Source: Facklamia miroungae
GTDB lineage: Bacteria; Bacillota; Bacilli; Lactobacillales; Aerococcaceae
DNA: 64,000 bases
NCBI RefSeq assembly: GCF_012396555.1
Contig: NZ_JAAXPS010000007.1
Location: forward strand, 1 to 64,000
Direction: 5' to 3'
The position numbers were made by a program, and so were the translations under genes. Of this stretch, positions 46,216 to 55,787 are shown piece after piece. The notes beneath the pieces are model-generated. The model did no database searches and was not told where the DNA came from. It was given only the letters and a program-made list of their open reading frames with translations. Within the stretch, counting starts at the first letter, position 1; every line of letters begins with the position of its first letter.

Positions 46216-47193
46216 ATGGCTAAATTAACAATGATTGAGGCTATTACTGACGCTTTAGCCAATGAATTACGCACTGATGATCGTACTCTTGTCTTCGGCG
46301 AGGATGTCGGTAAAAACGGTGGTGTATTCCGAGCTACCCAAGGATTACAAGAAGAATTCGGCGAAGATCGTGTAATGGATACACCATTAGCTGAATCAGG
46401 TATCAGTGGTATGGCGATTGGACTTGCTCTTGAAGGGTTTCGTCCTATTCCTGAAATTCAATTTAATGGATTTGTTTTTGAAACAATGGACTCAGTTGTT
46501 GCTCAAGCAGCACGTACTCGCTATCGTATGGGAGCATCACGTCACTTACCAATCACTTTCCGCTCTCCGTTCGGAGGAGGCGTCCACACACCTGAACTTC
46601 ATGCAGATTCACTAGAAGGATTGTTAGCACAATCACCAGGTCTTAAAGTGGTTATTCCGTCTAATCCATATGATGCTAAAGGTTTACTGATTTCAGCGAT
46701 CCGCGACAATGATCCTGTTTATTTCTTAGAACATATGAAGTTGTACCGTTCTTTCCGTGAAGAAGTACCTGAAGAAGAATACACAGTACCTTTAGGCAAA
46801 GCAAAGGTAGTTAAAGAGGGAACAGATCTAACTCTAATTGCATACGGAGCAATGGTTCAAGAATCAGTTAAAGCAGCAGAAGCATTGTCCAAAGAAGGTG
46901 TTAATGTTGAAGTGATTGACTTAAGAACCGTTCAACCATTAGATATTGAAACGATTGTCGCATCTGTTGAAAAAACAGGTAAAGTGATTATGGTTCAAGA
47001 AGCTCAACGCCAAGCCGGTGTAGGAAGTAAAGTGATCGCAGAAATTTCTGAACGTGCGGTACTTTCTCTTAAAGCACCTATTGGATTTGTAGCTGCCCCT
47101 GATACTGTCTTCCCATTCGGAATGGCTGAAAGAGACTGGTTACCAAACGCAGAAGATATTGTAGCGAAGGCAAAAGAATTAGAAGACTTTTAG
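46216..47193 (+). CDS. pdhB: Pyruvate dehydrogenase E1 component, beta subunit
   Basis: 325 residues with transketolase-like pyrimidine-binding and C-terminal domains. [16 protein letters not shown], the conserved Glu in PLAESGI and [16 protein letters not shown] are signatures. It forms the alpha2-beta2 E1 with PdhA. A hairpin separates it from pdhC. Confidence 0.96.
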   Translation: MAKLTMIEAITDALANELRTDDRTLVFGEDVGKNGGVFRATQGLQEEFGEDRVMDTPLAESGISGMAIGLALEGFRPIPEIQFNGFVFETMDSVVAQAARTRYRMGASRHLPITFRSPFGGGVHTPELHADSLEGLLAQSPGLKVVIPSNPYDAKGLLISAIRDNDPVYFLEHMKLYRSFREEVPEEEYTVPLGKAKVVKEGTDLTLIAYGAMVQESVKAAEALSKEGVNVEVIDLRTVQPLDIETIVASVEKTGKVIMVQEAQRQAGVGSKVIAEISERAVLSLKAPIGFVAAPDTVFPFGMAERDWLPNAEDIVAKAKELEDF

Positions 47194-47207
47194 GCTATAA
47201 AAGAGTT

Positions 47208-47230
47208 CAAGCAGATGATTCATCTGCTTG
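47208..47230 (+). other. Intra-operon hairpin between pdhB and pdhC
   Basis: A perfect 10-base stem CAAGCAGATG/CATCTGCTTG with a three-base loop is followed by CTTTCT, not a true T run. It may be a partial terminator or an RNA-processing/stability element that adjusts E2/E3 levels. Confidence 0.6.
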
Positions 47231-47266
47231 CTTTCTAGTTAAGTGAAGAAAAGGAGATATAAATAT

Positions 47267-48976
47267 ATGGCATTCCAATTTAAATTACCAGCTTTAGGCG
47301 AAGGGATTATGGAAGGTGAAATTGTCTCATGGGCTGTAAAAGAAGGCGACACCATCAAAGAAGACGATACGCTTGTTGAGATTCAAAATGATAAGTCTGT
47401 CGAAGAATTACCTTCTCCAGTAGCTGGAACAATCAAAAAAATTCATGTTGAAGCAGGACAAATTGCTCAATTAGGTCAAGTTATTGTTGAAATTGATGCA
47501 CCTGGATACGAAAAGGAAACAGCTCCAGAAGTTGAGGAAACTCCTGCTGAACCGGCTGAACAAAAATCAGTTACTAAATCAAATACGGCCGGAGCTTCTA
47601 ACGGATCATTCTTTAAATTCAAGTTACCAGCTTTAGGAGAGGGAATTATGGAAGGAGAAATCGTTTCTTGGTCTGTTAAAGAAGGTGACACTATTAAAGA
47701 AGATGACACTTTAGTCGAAGTTCAAAATGATAAATCGGTTGAGGAATTACCTTCACCAGTAACAGGGACAATTAAAAAAATCCATGTTCAAGCAGGCCAA
47801 CTTGCTCAGTTAGGACAAGTGCTTGTGGAAATCGATTCCCCAGAACATAATGGCCAAGAAGAAGAGACAGGTTCTGCAGAAGAACAAGGAGAAGCAATTG
47901 CTAATTCGTATGACGATGCTGCTGCTCCCGCAGAAAAGAATCCTTCAATTGAAACCTCTGTAGTTGAAAATGCACCTCAGGTTAATGGCTTATCGGATGA
48001 AGAAGCTACTAATCGTCGTGTATTAGCAATGCCTTCTGTTCGTAAACTTGCTCGTGATAAAGGAATTGATATCACGCGTGTGCCAGGCTCAGGTAAAAAT
48101 GGCCGAATAACAGCTGAGGATATTCAAAACTTTAATCCAAATGCTCAAGTATCTACAAGTTCTGAAAGTGATAATCAAGCTGCTCCAGCGGAAAAATCAC
48201 CTATTTCATCTGAAACTACTTCACCAATTGTGCATGCGAGTGAACCTAAAGCCTTTAGCTCTAGCCAAACAGAACGTGAAGAAAGAGTAGCTTTATCTGG
48301 AACTCGTAATGCTATTGCTAAAGCGATGGTTGAATCGAAACATACTGCGCCTCATGTGACCTTATTTGATGAAGTTGAAGTTTCTAAACTTTGGGAACAT
48401 CGTAAGAAATACAAAGCCATTGCGACGGAAAAAGACGTTAAACTAACCTTTTTACCATATGTTGTTAAGGCATTAATCGCAGCTGCCAAGAAGTATCCAG
48501 TAATAAATGCTTCAATTGATGATGTTTCTAGTGAAATTGTTTACAAAAACTATTATAATGTAGGTATTGCGACTGATACAGATCGTGGACTATACGTTCC
48601 AAACATTAAAGAAGCTAATACTAAAAATATGTTCCAAATCGCTAGTGAGATTGTTGAGCTGTCAAATAAAGCTCACGAAGGTTCATTACCTATGTCAGAA
48701 ATGACAGAAGGAACGATTACTATTTCAAATATTGGTTCAGCTGGGGGTAAATGGTTCAGCCCAATCATTAATCATCCTGAAGTAGCAATTTTAGGCTTCG
48801 GTTCCATTGTTCAACAACCAGTTGTCAATGAAGCAGGCGAATTAGCTGTGGGACGTGTATGTAAGTTATCACTAAGCTTTGACCACCGTATTGTTGATGG
48901 AGCAACTGCACAGCGTGCGCTTAATGAAGTGAAACGCTTCCTAGCAGACCCTGAACTATTATTAATGGAAGGATAG
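47267..48976 (+). CDS. pdhC: Dihydrolipoamide acetyltransferase (E2) with two lipoyl domains
   Basis: 569 residues from ATG 47267, chosen for AAGGAGAT upstream. There are two near-identical lipoyl domains (about 1-77 and 108-185), each with the lipoyl Lys in VQNDKSVEE or IQNDKSVEE. Acidic/Pro/Ala linkers follow, then the E1/E3-binding domain (about 243-280, [17 protein letters not shown]) and the catalytic domain with the C-terminal [12 protein letters not shown]. It is the core of the complex and moves acetyl to CoA. The repeat shows internal duplication. Confidence 0.96.
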   Translation: MAFQFKLPALGEGIMEGEIVSWAVKEGDTIKEDDTLVEIQNDKSVEELPSPVAGTIKKIHVEAGQIAQLGQVIVEIDAPGYEKETAPEVEETPAEPAEQKSVTKSNTAGASNGSFFKFKLPALGEGIMEGEIVSWSVKEGDTIKEDDTLVEVQNDKSVEELPSPVTGTIKKIHVQAGQLAQLGQVLVEIDSPEHNGQEEETGSAEEQGEAIANSYDDAAAPAEKNPSIETSVVENAPQVNGLSDEEATNRRVLAMPSVRKLARDKGIDITRVPGSGKNGRITAEDIQNFNPNAQVSTSSESDNQAAPAEKSPISSETTSPIVHASEPKAFSSSQTEREERVALSGTRNAIAKAMVESKHTAPHVTLFDEVEVSKLWEHRKKYKAIATEKDVKLTFLPYVVKALIAAAKKYPVINASIDDVSSEIVYKNYYNVGIATDTDRGLYVPNIKEANTKNMFQIASEIVELSNKAHEGSLPMSEMTEGTITISNIGSAGGKWFSPIINHPEVAILGFGSIVQQPVVNEAGELAVGRVCKLSLSFDHRIVDGATAQRALNEVKRFLADPELLLMEG

Positions 48977-48983
48977 TGATTAA

Positions 48984-50390
48984 ATGGTAGTTGGAGATTT
49001 CGCAATGGAGTTAGATACAGTCGTTATTGGAGCTGGACCCGGAGGGTACGTAGCTGCAATTCGTGCTGCTCAGTTAGGCCAAAAAGTGGCTATTATAGAA
49101 AAAGAATACTTTGGAGGCGTTTGTTTAAACGTTGGTTGTATTCCTTCAAAAGCTTTAATCCAAGCAGGTCACGTATATCACCAATCAAAACATGGTGAAA
49201 CATTTGGTATTTCTACTTCAAATGTAGAGATTGACTGGAAGAAAACTCAAGATTGGAAGCAAAATGAAGTCGTAGCTAAAATGACTTCTGGAGTTGAAAT
49301 GCTTCTTAAGAAGAATAAAGTTGAGATTATCAAAGGGGAAGCATTCTTCTCTGATAAAGATACACTTCGTGTTGTCAACGGTGAAGAAGCTCAAACATAT
49401 ATTTTCAAAAATGCAATTGTAGCAACTGGATCACGTCCAATTCAAATTCCAGGATTTGAATTTAAAGGCCGTGTGATTGATTCGACTGGTGGATTAAACT
49501 TACCTGAAATTCCTAAAGATTTAGTTGTTATTGGTGGAGGAATTATTGGGACAGAGTTAGGTGGCGTATATGCTAACTTAGGAACAAAAGTTACTATTTT
49601 AGAAGGCTCTAAACAATTCATCCCTTCTTTTGAGAAAGATATGACACGCCTTGTTGAAAAAGACCTTAAAGCTCTAGGCGCTGAAATTGTAACGAATGCT
49701 ATGGCTAAAAAGGCTGAAGAAAAAGGCGACCGCGTGGTGGTTACTTATGAACGCAAAGGTAAAGAAGTTCAAGTTGAAGCAGATTACGTTATGGTTACTG
49801 TTGGACGTCGTCCAAACACTGATAACTGCGGTTTAGAACAAGCGGGTGTTGAATTAGATGAGCGTGGATTGGTTAAAGTTGATAACCAAGGACGTACTTC
49901 AAATCCTAATATTTTTGCCATTGGTGATATTGTTCCAGGTGCAATGTTAGCCCATAAAGCTTCATTTGAAGCAAAAGTTGCTGCATCAGCAATTTCTGGT
50001 GGTAAAGATATTGTAGATTATAAAGCTATGCCGTCTGTATGTTATTCAGATACTGAATTAGCTTCAGCAGGGCACACTAAGGACTCGGCTAAAGAAGCGG
50101 GTATTGAAGTGAACGTAATCAAATTCCCATTTGGAGGAAACGGTCGTGCAGTAGCCTTAGATCACTATAATGGTTTTGTGCGTCTAGTTACAAGAAAAGA
50201 AGATGATGTTATTATTGGTGCACAAGTGGCAGGTCCAAGTGCATCCGATGTATTAGCTGAAATCACTCTCGCAATTGAAGCGGGTATGAATGCAGAAGAT
50301 ATTGCTTTAACCGTTCATGCTCACCCAACTTTAAGTGAAGCAACAATGGATGCAGCTGAAGCAGCTCTTGGTATGCCGATTCATATGTAA
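48984..50390 (+). CDS. pdhD: Dihydrolipoamide dehydrogenase (E3)
   Basis: 468 residues. The FAD motif is [12 protein letters not shown], the redox pair is [12 protein letters not shown], the NAD motif is [12 protein letters not shown], and HAHPTLSE carries the catalytic His-Glu. It reoxidises the lipoyl arm and makes NADH. The start [12 protein letters not shown] matches the usual start of E3 in Lactobacillales, so ATG 48984 is kept although GGAGA also precedes a second ATG at 49005. Confidence 0.96.
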   Translation: MVVGDFAMELDTVVIGAGPGGYVAAIRAAQLGQKVAIIEKEYFGGVCLNVGCIPSKALIQAGHVYHQSKHGETFGISTSNVEIDWKKTQDWKQNEVVAKMTSGVEMLLKKNKVEIIKGEAFFSDKDTLRVVNGEEAQTYIFKNAIVATGSRPIQIPGFEFKGRVIDSTGGLNLPEIPKDLVVIGGGIIGTELGGVYANLGTKVTILEGSKQFIPSFEKDMTRLVEKDLKALGAEIVTNAMAKKAEEKGDRVVVTYERKGKEVQVEADYVMVTVGRRPNTDNCGLEQAGVELDERGLVKVDNQGRTSNPNIFAIGDIVPGAMLAHKASFEAKVAASAISGGKDIVDYKAMPSVCYSDTELASAGHTKDSAKEAGIEVNVIKFPFGGNGRAVALDHYNGFVRLVTRKEDDVIIGAQVAGPSASDVLAEITLAIEAGMNAEDIALTVHAHPTLSEATMDAAEAALGMPIHM

Positions 50391-50399
50391 TACCCTTAT

Positions 50400-50440
50400 A
50401 ACCCTTGATAGATGTTGATCTATCAAGGGTTATTTTTTTA
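50400..50440 (+). terminator. Terminator of the pdh operon
   Basis: A stem AACCCTTGATAG/CTATCAAGGGTT (50400-50411, 50420-50431) is followed by a T run. Confidence 0.9.
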
Positions 50441-50450
50441 TTCAAAAACA

Positions 50451-50502
50451 TTTTCAAAAGGAGTATTTTTATGTATAATAAATAGTAATATTTACTATTT
50501 AT
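50451..50502 (+). promoter_or_regulatory. Promoter and palindromic operator of the MerB-like gene
   Basis: TTTTCA (50451-50456), spacer 17, TATAAT (50474-50479). A perfect 11-base inverted repeat ATAAATAGTAA/TTACTATTTAT (50478-50488, 50492-50502) overlaps the end of the -10 box and the start of transcription. This is a classic repressor position. No regulator gene is adjacent. Confidence 0.7.
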
Positions 50503-50516
50503 AGAAAGGTACTCTT

Positions 50517-51080
50517 ATGAATTTTACTAATACTTTAACTAAAGAAGAGAGAAAATTAAGGCTGGAAATAATAAATATGATTTGCAAAAATCCTGATCGA
50601 AGACTGTTTAGAGAGCCAAAATACCAACCTTTAATTGATAAAAAGGTAATGGTGTTAGAAGAGGATGAAGTGGTAACCCTCTATCCTCTATCCTTAAAGA
50701 AGACCAATAAAAAAGTATATACTCAAAAGAGTGACAAACCAGTACATGCAATGTGTGCAATCGATGCTCTCGGGCTATATCACACAATAGAATCCCAAAT
50801 TATGATTGAAGGAGAAGATGAATTCACGGGCGAAAAAATAAAATTAGAAATGAATAATGATAAAATAATTAATCATAATAAGCAAACCGTTTTTATTTTA
50901 TATAAAAATGTATGTAAGAAGAAAGATTGCAATAAAGAATGTTGTCCTTTTATTCATTTTTTTGTAAGTGAAGATAATATCGTTCGATACTTGAATAAAA
51001 ACTGTCTTAAATGTTCTTTCCAAATTTTAGATTTAGACGAGGCCAACGCCGTAGCACAAAGGCTATTCATTAGTAATTAA
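50517..51080 (+). CDS. MerB-like (alkylmercury lyase family) protein
   Basis: 187 residues. The N-terminal part (about 1-65) could be a winged helix as in MerB. The core has HAMCAIDAL (Cys80, Asp83) and CCPFIHFFVS (Cys142, Cys143), then a C-terminal LDEANAVAQRLF helix. In plasmid MerB the catalytic residues are Cys96, Asp99 and Cys159, the same spacing as Cys80, Asp83 and Cys143. MerB splits carbon-mercury bonds. Extra cysteines (133, 138, 163, 166) are unusual and may bind metal. No merA or merR is nearby, so an organomercury role is not certain. Confidence 0.65.
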   Translation: MNFTNTLTKEERKLRLEIINMICKNPDRRLFREPKYQPLIDKKVMVLEEDEVVTLYPLSLKKTNKKVYTQKSDKPVHAMCAIDALGLYHTIESQIMIEGEDEFTGEKIKLEMNNDKIINHNKQTVFILYKNVCKKKDCNKECCPFIHFFVSEDNIVRYLNKNCLKCSFQILDLDEANAVAQRLFISN

Positions 51081-51129
51081 AAGTGTTTTTACTTTCATGT
51101 ATAATTTGGAGAGCTAAAATGCAATTTTT

Positions 51130-51162
51130 AACCCCCTGTTAAATAAACAGGGGGTTTTTTAT
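51130..51162 (+). terminator. Terminator after the MerB-like gene
   Basis: A stem AACCCCCTGTT/AACAGGGGGTT (51130-51156) is followed by TTTTTT. A promoter-like TTAAAA (51077) - 17 - TATAAT (51100-51105) lies just before it. Confidence 0.88.
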
Positions 51163-51200
51163 TTTTCGAATAAATTATAATTTAAATGCTAATTGTAATT

Positions 51201-52610
51201 CTATTTTGCGGTAAACGTTACAATATTTTCTGACGGCATCGATTTGAACTGTCGATAAATGAAATAGATGGCGAGAACAAAAGCCATCCCATGAGCTAGA
51301 GGGGCTGCTAGAGGAACTTGTTCCACCCCATAGGTATGCCCTAAAAAGAGAATCAGAGGGAGCAGGAAGATGATTTGTTTACTGAGCGCTAAAAATGCGC
51401 TCTTAAAGCCATAACCGATGGCTGAAAGAAAATTTGCCATTCCAATATGTAACCCTGTAATAACCGTCATAAATAAGAAAACACGTAGGTAGTGAACCGA
51501 ATAAGTAAAATATAATTCATCACCATTACCAAAAATACTTATTAAGGGGCGGGTTAAGGTCTGGAATATAATAAACATTATCAACGAAAAAACAGCTAAT
51601 ACTTTCATTTCTAATTTGAAGGTCTCCCTCACCCGCAGATAATTCTTCGCTCCATAATTGACACTTAATATAGGTTGCGCACCTTGTACAATTCCGATCA
51701 CAACTCCTATGAACAAGGTATTAATCTTAATGGTAATACCAGCAGCTGCAATTGGGATATCTGCTCCATAGATAGAGCTAGCTCCGACAAACTTCAAAGT
51801 ATTATTGAGTACAATTTGAACAATAGTATTTGATAATTGAAAGACCAACGCGTTAATGCCTAATTTAAAGATTTGCCAAAGTTCTTTCAATTGAATAGTA
51901 ATTTCGCTAAAGGAAAGGTCTACTTGTTTAAATCGAGGTAAATAGGCAAGTATAAAAAGTCCGGAGGCTATTTGACCAATGATGGTTGCCCAAGCAGCTC
52001 CACGAATGCCCCAATTAAAGACAAAGATAAAAAGGGGATCTAATACCATGTTAATCGCTGCTCCTATGAGAATACTTGTCATAGAATACTTTGCACTACC
52101 GTCTGCTCTAACGAGGTTTGCCCCGCCAATGCCCAGCATAAAAAAAGGAATGCCTAAGGCAATGATTTGCACATATTGAACGGACAGAGGATAAACTTTT
52201 TCAGTAGCTCCAAAAAATGCCATCAGTGGCCCCGCTTGCCAAAAGACTATAAGAGCTAGAGTAAATCCTGATAAAAGTAAAAATCCAAAAGCAGTACCAA
52301 GGGTATTTCGGGCAGTTGTGTAGTCTTTTCGACCGATAGTTAAATTAAAATTAGCAGCGGCTCCGATTCCTGTGAGCAGTCCTATCGCTAAGCATACAGT
52401 TGTGATCGGAAAAGCGATATTGGTTGCCGCATTCCCCAAATAACCGACTCCTTGTCCAATAAAGATTTGATCGACTATATTATAAAGGGAGTTGGCAAGG
52501 TTGGCGATAATACTGGGAATCGCAAATTGTCTGAGTAGCTTTGCGACGGGTTCAGTTTCAAGAGGGTTATGCTTGTAGAGAGTTTTAATCGATTGGTTAG
52601 TTTGTGTCAC
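51201..52610 (-). CDS. MATE-family efflux transporter
   Basis: 469 residues with about twelve membrane helices in two halves. The N-terminal pattern IPSIIANLANSLYNIVDQIF is typical of NorM/DinF-like MATE proteins. They export cationic drugs or metabolites using a Na+ or H+ gradient. The start is GTG with AGGAAAGGAAG upstream. It is monocistronic and converges on the MerB-like gene. Confidence 0.92.
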   Translation of the reverse strand: MTQTNQSIKTLYKHNPLETEPVAKLLRQFAIPSIIANLANSLYNIVDQIFIGQGVGYLGNAATNIAFPITTVCLAIGLLTGIGAAANFNLTIGRKDYTTARNTLGTAFGFLLLSGFTLALIVFWQAGPLMAFFGATEKVYPLSVQYVQIIALGIPFFMLGIGGANLVRADGSAKYSMTSILIGAAINMVLDPLFIFVFNWGIRGAAWATIIGQIASGLFILAYLPRFKQVDLSFSEITIQLKELWQIFKLGINALVFQLSNTIVQIVLNNTLKFVGASSIYGADIPIAAAGITIKINTLFIGVVIGIVQGAQPILSVNYGAKNYLRVRETFKLEMKVLAVFSLIMFIIFQTLTRPLISIFGNGDELYFTYSVHYLRVFLFMTVITGLHIGMANFLSAIGYGFKSAFLALSKQIIFLLPLILFLGHTYGVEQVPLAAPLAHGMAFVLAIYFIYRQFKSMPSENIVTFTAK

Positions 52611-53291
52611 AAAGTTTCTTCCTTTCCTATCGAATTATAAGCAAGTTGTAGGATCGATTCTTCAGTATACCATAAAACATCCTAGAGGTAAATTAAAAGG
52701 ATGGATCATAAATAAGTTGCGAAATTTAGTTAATGATTATTTTGATTTAAAGTAATTGGGTCTAACAAATAAGAGGATGCCACAAAAGTTTTGGAGATTG
52801 TGAAAAATAAAAAAGACGATTATTAACAGTTGCAAGAGGCCGTCATCCAAACCTGCGATTTTTTGACTAGATCCACTAGGAATTACCCTAGTGGATCTTC
52901 TTTTATCTTGGAAGTATATAGTCGGAATTCCTTTATTAACAATCTTTTTAATTTCTGATCATTTTTTAGCACTAGCGATTGAATGAAGAGTAATTGAGAC
53001 GGACATCACAGCCTCTTTATAATTTAGGTTCTTCCTAGCGAAAGACTAGTTATGTCGTAAAGAGTCAATTAGTAATGAACGGATCATGGGAGGAGATTGC
53101 TCACATAATGACACATTAAACATAAAAAAGTTGATTAATCAAGTATTCATATAAATAACTGACATACCCTCAATTGAATGTTGATATACAATTTAAAAGT
53201 GTGATATTGAATGATTGTTGAGATTTGGAACAATTAAAAATGAAATTTATATTTGTTGGACGCTTACTAATGTGGCAAATATTACAAATAG
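52611..53291. other. Gene-poor region with a lone terminator
   Basis: No intact gene. A clear hairpin GATCCACTAGG/CCTAGTGGATC (52870-52897) followed by TTCTTTT suggests an old transcription unit ended here. The rest is AT-rich and broken in all frames, in keeping with decay around the second bacteriocin locus. Confidence 0.5.
52869..52905 (+). terminator. Orphan terminator
   Basis: An 11-base perfect stem (52870-52880, 52887-52897) with a six-base loop and a T-rich tail. No gene directly upstream on this strand uses it. Confidence 0.75.
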
Positions 53292-53408
53292 CCTTGGTCT
53301 TATCTTGGAAGCAAAAGGCGGAATAATCAAGTTTTCGTCTATGATAATGCAGGGTTAGCTTCTTACGCTTTTATCAAAACAAACTTTGGTGAAAAAAGTT
53401 TCATTTAA
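53292..53408 (+). pseudogene. 3' remnant of a second lactococcin-972-like bacteriocin gene
   Basis: This open fragment (after TAG 53289, ending TAA 53408) encodes VYDNAGLASYAFIKTNFGEK. That aligns with YDEAVASVPSKAFINTSVGER near the C-terminus of the intact bacteriocin at 57916. The preceding WSYLGSKRRN resembles the SNYxHxSKxH segment of the family. There is no start, signal peptide or ribosome site, and upstream frames are broken. It lies 100 bases before the fusion gene, matching the bacteriocin-membrane protein order of the intact locus. Homology is judged by eye. Confidence 0.6.
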
Positions 53409-53507
53409 TATAGGATTTTAAAATTTTATCAAGTTTTACATAGCATTTTTTGATGATTAATCAGCTTGGGCGGGATGAGTCCTGCTTTTTAAAAATGAGG
53501 GGTGCAT

Positions 53508-54584
53508 ATGAAGCGGATTTTCATTATTCTATCAAATCTATTGGTGGGTCTCTTTTTGGTATGGGTGGTTAACATTTGGGGAGATACTTATGTTTCATAT
53601 TATTATCCAAATGTTTCGGTATTTGATGCTGCTTCTGAGGCTGATTTTGAGAAGGTGGCAGAACATTTAACCTTATTGGCACAAGAAATAGATAGTCTCA
53701 TTTCCATTCAGCACCAAGAACCTGGAGCAGACGGAAAGCCCGTCTTTTCATATACCACTTTTGGAACTGGAAAATTACCAGAAGGTCTCACTGAAAAATC
53801 AAGGGAAGCAGCTAAAACGAGTAGTGTACTGACTAACTATTTTATCTTTAAGGGAAATTTAGATCTAGATCTATTAAAAACATCATTAAAGGATACAAGA
53901 TTGACTAGACTCTCTCCAGCTATTCCTTCTGGGGTCACCGTTCTAGCCTCCATATTTAGTAATGGCTTTCAACTCATCGGCTTATTGATTTTCTTTTTAA
54001 CCTTTGGAGCCAATAAGGTTTATGCCTTGATTGGTTCAAGTGGGAGTGGTAAATCAACGCTTATGAATAGGATGGGGAAACTTGAAAGTTATGATGGAAC
54101 GATTTCCTTTCGGAATAAGGAGTTGAGCAAGTATAAATCGAGTGATTTTTTCCGTCAGGAGTTGGGGTATTTGTTTCAAAATTTTGGTCTCATAGAAAGT
54201 CAGACGATTGAAGAAAACTTAAAACTCTGTCTAATTGGTCAAAAAATTAGTAAAACTGAGCAACACAAGAAGGAAAAAGAAGCTTTAATGCGTGTTGGTC
54301 TCTCTTATTTAAGTCTCAATAAGAAAAATTTTGAATTATCAGGAGGAGAATCACAGCGTGTTGCTTTAGCTAAGGTTATTCTTAAAAACTCTCCTCTTAT
54401 CTTAGCGGATGAACCTACTGCATCCGTTGACCCTGAGACAGCTAAAGCGATTATGGATATTTTGCTCTCCTTGAGAGATGAGAATAGACTCATTATCCTT
54501 GCTACGCATAATCCATCTATTTGGACAATGGCTGATGAGATTGTTTCCATGGATCGATTGGGAATGGCAATAAGTTCTCATTAA
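53508..54584 (+). CDS. Fusion of bacteriocin-locus membrane-protein N-terminus to its ABC ATPase
   Basis: 358 residues. Residues 1-165 match the first part of the 676-residue protein at 55788: MKxIxIxLSNL helix, then an extracellular domain with FSYTTFGTGKLP, then a second helix. From about 166 the protein becomes the ABC ATPase (KVYALIGSSGSGKST, LSGGESQRVALAK, LILADEPTASVD, ATHNPS), matching 55142 from its residue 27. About 500 membrane-protein residues and the ATPase start, including its A-loop region, are missing. The frame is intact and GAGGGG lies 5 bases before ATG 53508. It is best read as a deletion product; whether it works is unknown. Confidence 0.8.
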   Translation: MKRIFIILSNLLVGLFLVWVVNIWGDTYVSYYYPNVSVFDAASEADFEKVAEHLTLLAQEIDSLISIQHQEPGADGKPVFSYTTFGTGKLPEGLTEKSREAAKTSSVLTNYFIFKGNLDLDLLKTSLKDTRLTRLSPAIPSGVTVLASIFSNGFQLIGLLIFFLTFGANKVYALIGSSGSGKSTLMNRMGKLESYDGTISFRNKELSKYKSSDFFRQELGYLFQNFGLIESQTIEENLKLCLIGQKISKTEQHKKEKEALMRVGLSYLSLNKKNFELSGGESQRVALAKVILKNSPLILADEPTASVDPETAKAIMDILLSLRDENRLIILATHNPSIWTMADEIVSMDRLGMAISSH

Positions 54585-54631
54585 TTTTGGGGAAGAATAA
54601 TATAACGATTAGTGAATTAGTTTGAATAGTT

Positions 54632-54683
54632 AGCTCTTTGTCAACTATAGAGGGTAGGGCAAAGCTAAGTGCTAGAGAAGACC
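54632..54683. mobile_element. ISL3-like insertion sequence end remnant
   Basis: AGCTCTTTGTCAACTATAG (from 54632) followed by AGGGTAGGGCAAAGCTAAG resembles the GGCTCTTTGTCAACTGTAG ends of streptococcal ISL3-type elements as I recall them. No transposase remains. Confidence 0.4.
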
Positions 54684-54693
54684 AAATGTTACT

Positions 54694-54746
54694 GATGTGA
54701 CCCCCAAAAGTTAGAGATAAAAACTAACTTTTGGGGGTCACATCAT
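54694..54746. mobile_element. Perfect palindrome of IS3-type ends (IS remnant or MITE)
   Basis: Two 22-base arms (54694-54715 and 54725-54746) starting TGATGTGACCCCCAAAAG are perfect inverted copies with a nine-base loop. The outer flanks also pair in part (GACCAA at 54681 with TTGGTC at 54750). TGACCCCCAAAAGTTAG resembles terminal repeats of IS3-family (IS150 group) elements. Two abutted ends without a transposase suggest a deleted element. Confidence 0.5.
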
Positions 54747-55141
54747 ACTTGGTCTTTAAAAAAATAGCAGATTTAGTAAAAAGTGCGATGAAATTCTTCA
54801 ATCGAGAAGCTAGCAGTAGAACAGATATAGATTAAGTTGCAATCGGCCACACGTAAGAATTATCCGACACTGCTAGCTTTGTGAGGCAAATGGTTGTGTG
54901 AGATAAAAGTGCATTGGCAATAAATAAGTACTCACTTAAAAAGAAGTAGATCGATGCTATTAATTTGCCTGACATGATTTGTACCAGAATTATTGGCAAT
55001 CGGTGATTACCATAGGTTAATCTTATCGCATAATAGTAAAAATTTCATAATCACATAATTATTTCAAATAGTTCATATTCATTACAGAGAAGAATTCATT
55101 TGGCTTTCGCGGTAGAAACATTAAAGAAGTGACTGTTCGTA
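54747..55141. other. Spacer between the two bacteriocin loci
   Basis: No gene is seen. Reading frames are short and broken. The intact bacteriocin operon ends at 55142 without a clear T-run terminator. Confidence 0.45.
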
Positions 55142-55786
55142 TTAATGTTTCTGATGCAACACATTCAAATCCACTACTTGATCAACCATTTGCCAAACTA
55201 AAGGATCATGGGTGGCAATGATGATAACACGATTATCATTGTTGAGAGAGAGGAGTTTTTTCATGATAGCCTTAGCGTTTTCAATGTCAATCGATGCAGT
55301 CGGTTCGTCTGCAAGGATGAGAGGCGGGTCTTTTAAGATTACCTTAGCAAGTGCGACTCGTTGGGCTTCTCCACCCGACAACTCGAAAACCTTGCGATCT
55401 AACTTTAAATAATTTAAGCCCACTTGGTCCAAGATTTCATGCATTCGAGTCTTTTTGTCCTGTTTACTTAGCTTCTTTCCGATCAGACCTAAATCTAGAT
55501 TGGTTTCAACGGTTTCATTCTCGATTAAGCCAAAATTTTGGAAGAGGTAACCTAAATAATCACGAAAGAAGACTAAGTCTTTAATCGATTTGAGATCTTG
55601 GCCTTGGAATAGGATCTGTCCTTGATCATAAACTTCTAGATGGGCAATTATATTCAATAATGTGGTTTTCCCCGACCCGCTTTGACCGGTTAGGGCATAG
55701 GATTTGCCAGCTTCAAAGTTCAAATTCAAGTCAGCAAATAGGGGACGTTGGCCGAAATTTTTATGAAGATTAGTTACTTGAATCAT
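55142..55786 (-). CDS. ABC transporter ATPase of the lactococcin-972-type locus
   Basis: 214 residues. Walker A TGQSGSGKTTL, Q-loop LFQNFGLIENE, signature LSGGEAQRVALAK, Walker B LILADEPTASID and switch His IIATHDP are all present. It belongs to the small MacB/LolD-like ATPases found with lactococcin 972 relatives. It should power the 676-residue membrane protein, for bacteriocin export or for immunity. Its ATG lies one base after that gene's stop, with GGAG inside the end of it. The closest relative in the window is the ATPase part of the fusion at 53508. Confidence 0.92.
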   Translation of the reverse strand: MIQVTNLHKNFGQRPLFADLNLNFEAGKSYALTGQSGSGKTTLLNIIAHLEVYDQGQILFQGQDLKSIKDLVFFRDYLGYLFQNFGLIENETVETNLDLGLIGKKLSKQDKKTRMHEILDQVGLNYLKLDRKVFELSGGEAQRVALAKVILKDPPLILADEPTASIDIENAKAIMKKLLSLNNDNRVIIIATHDPLVWQMVDQVVDLNVLHQKH

Positions 55787-55787
55787 G

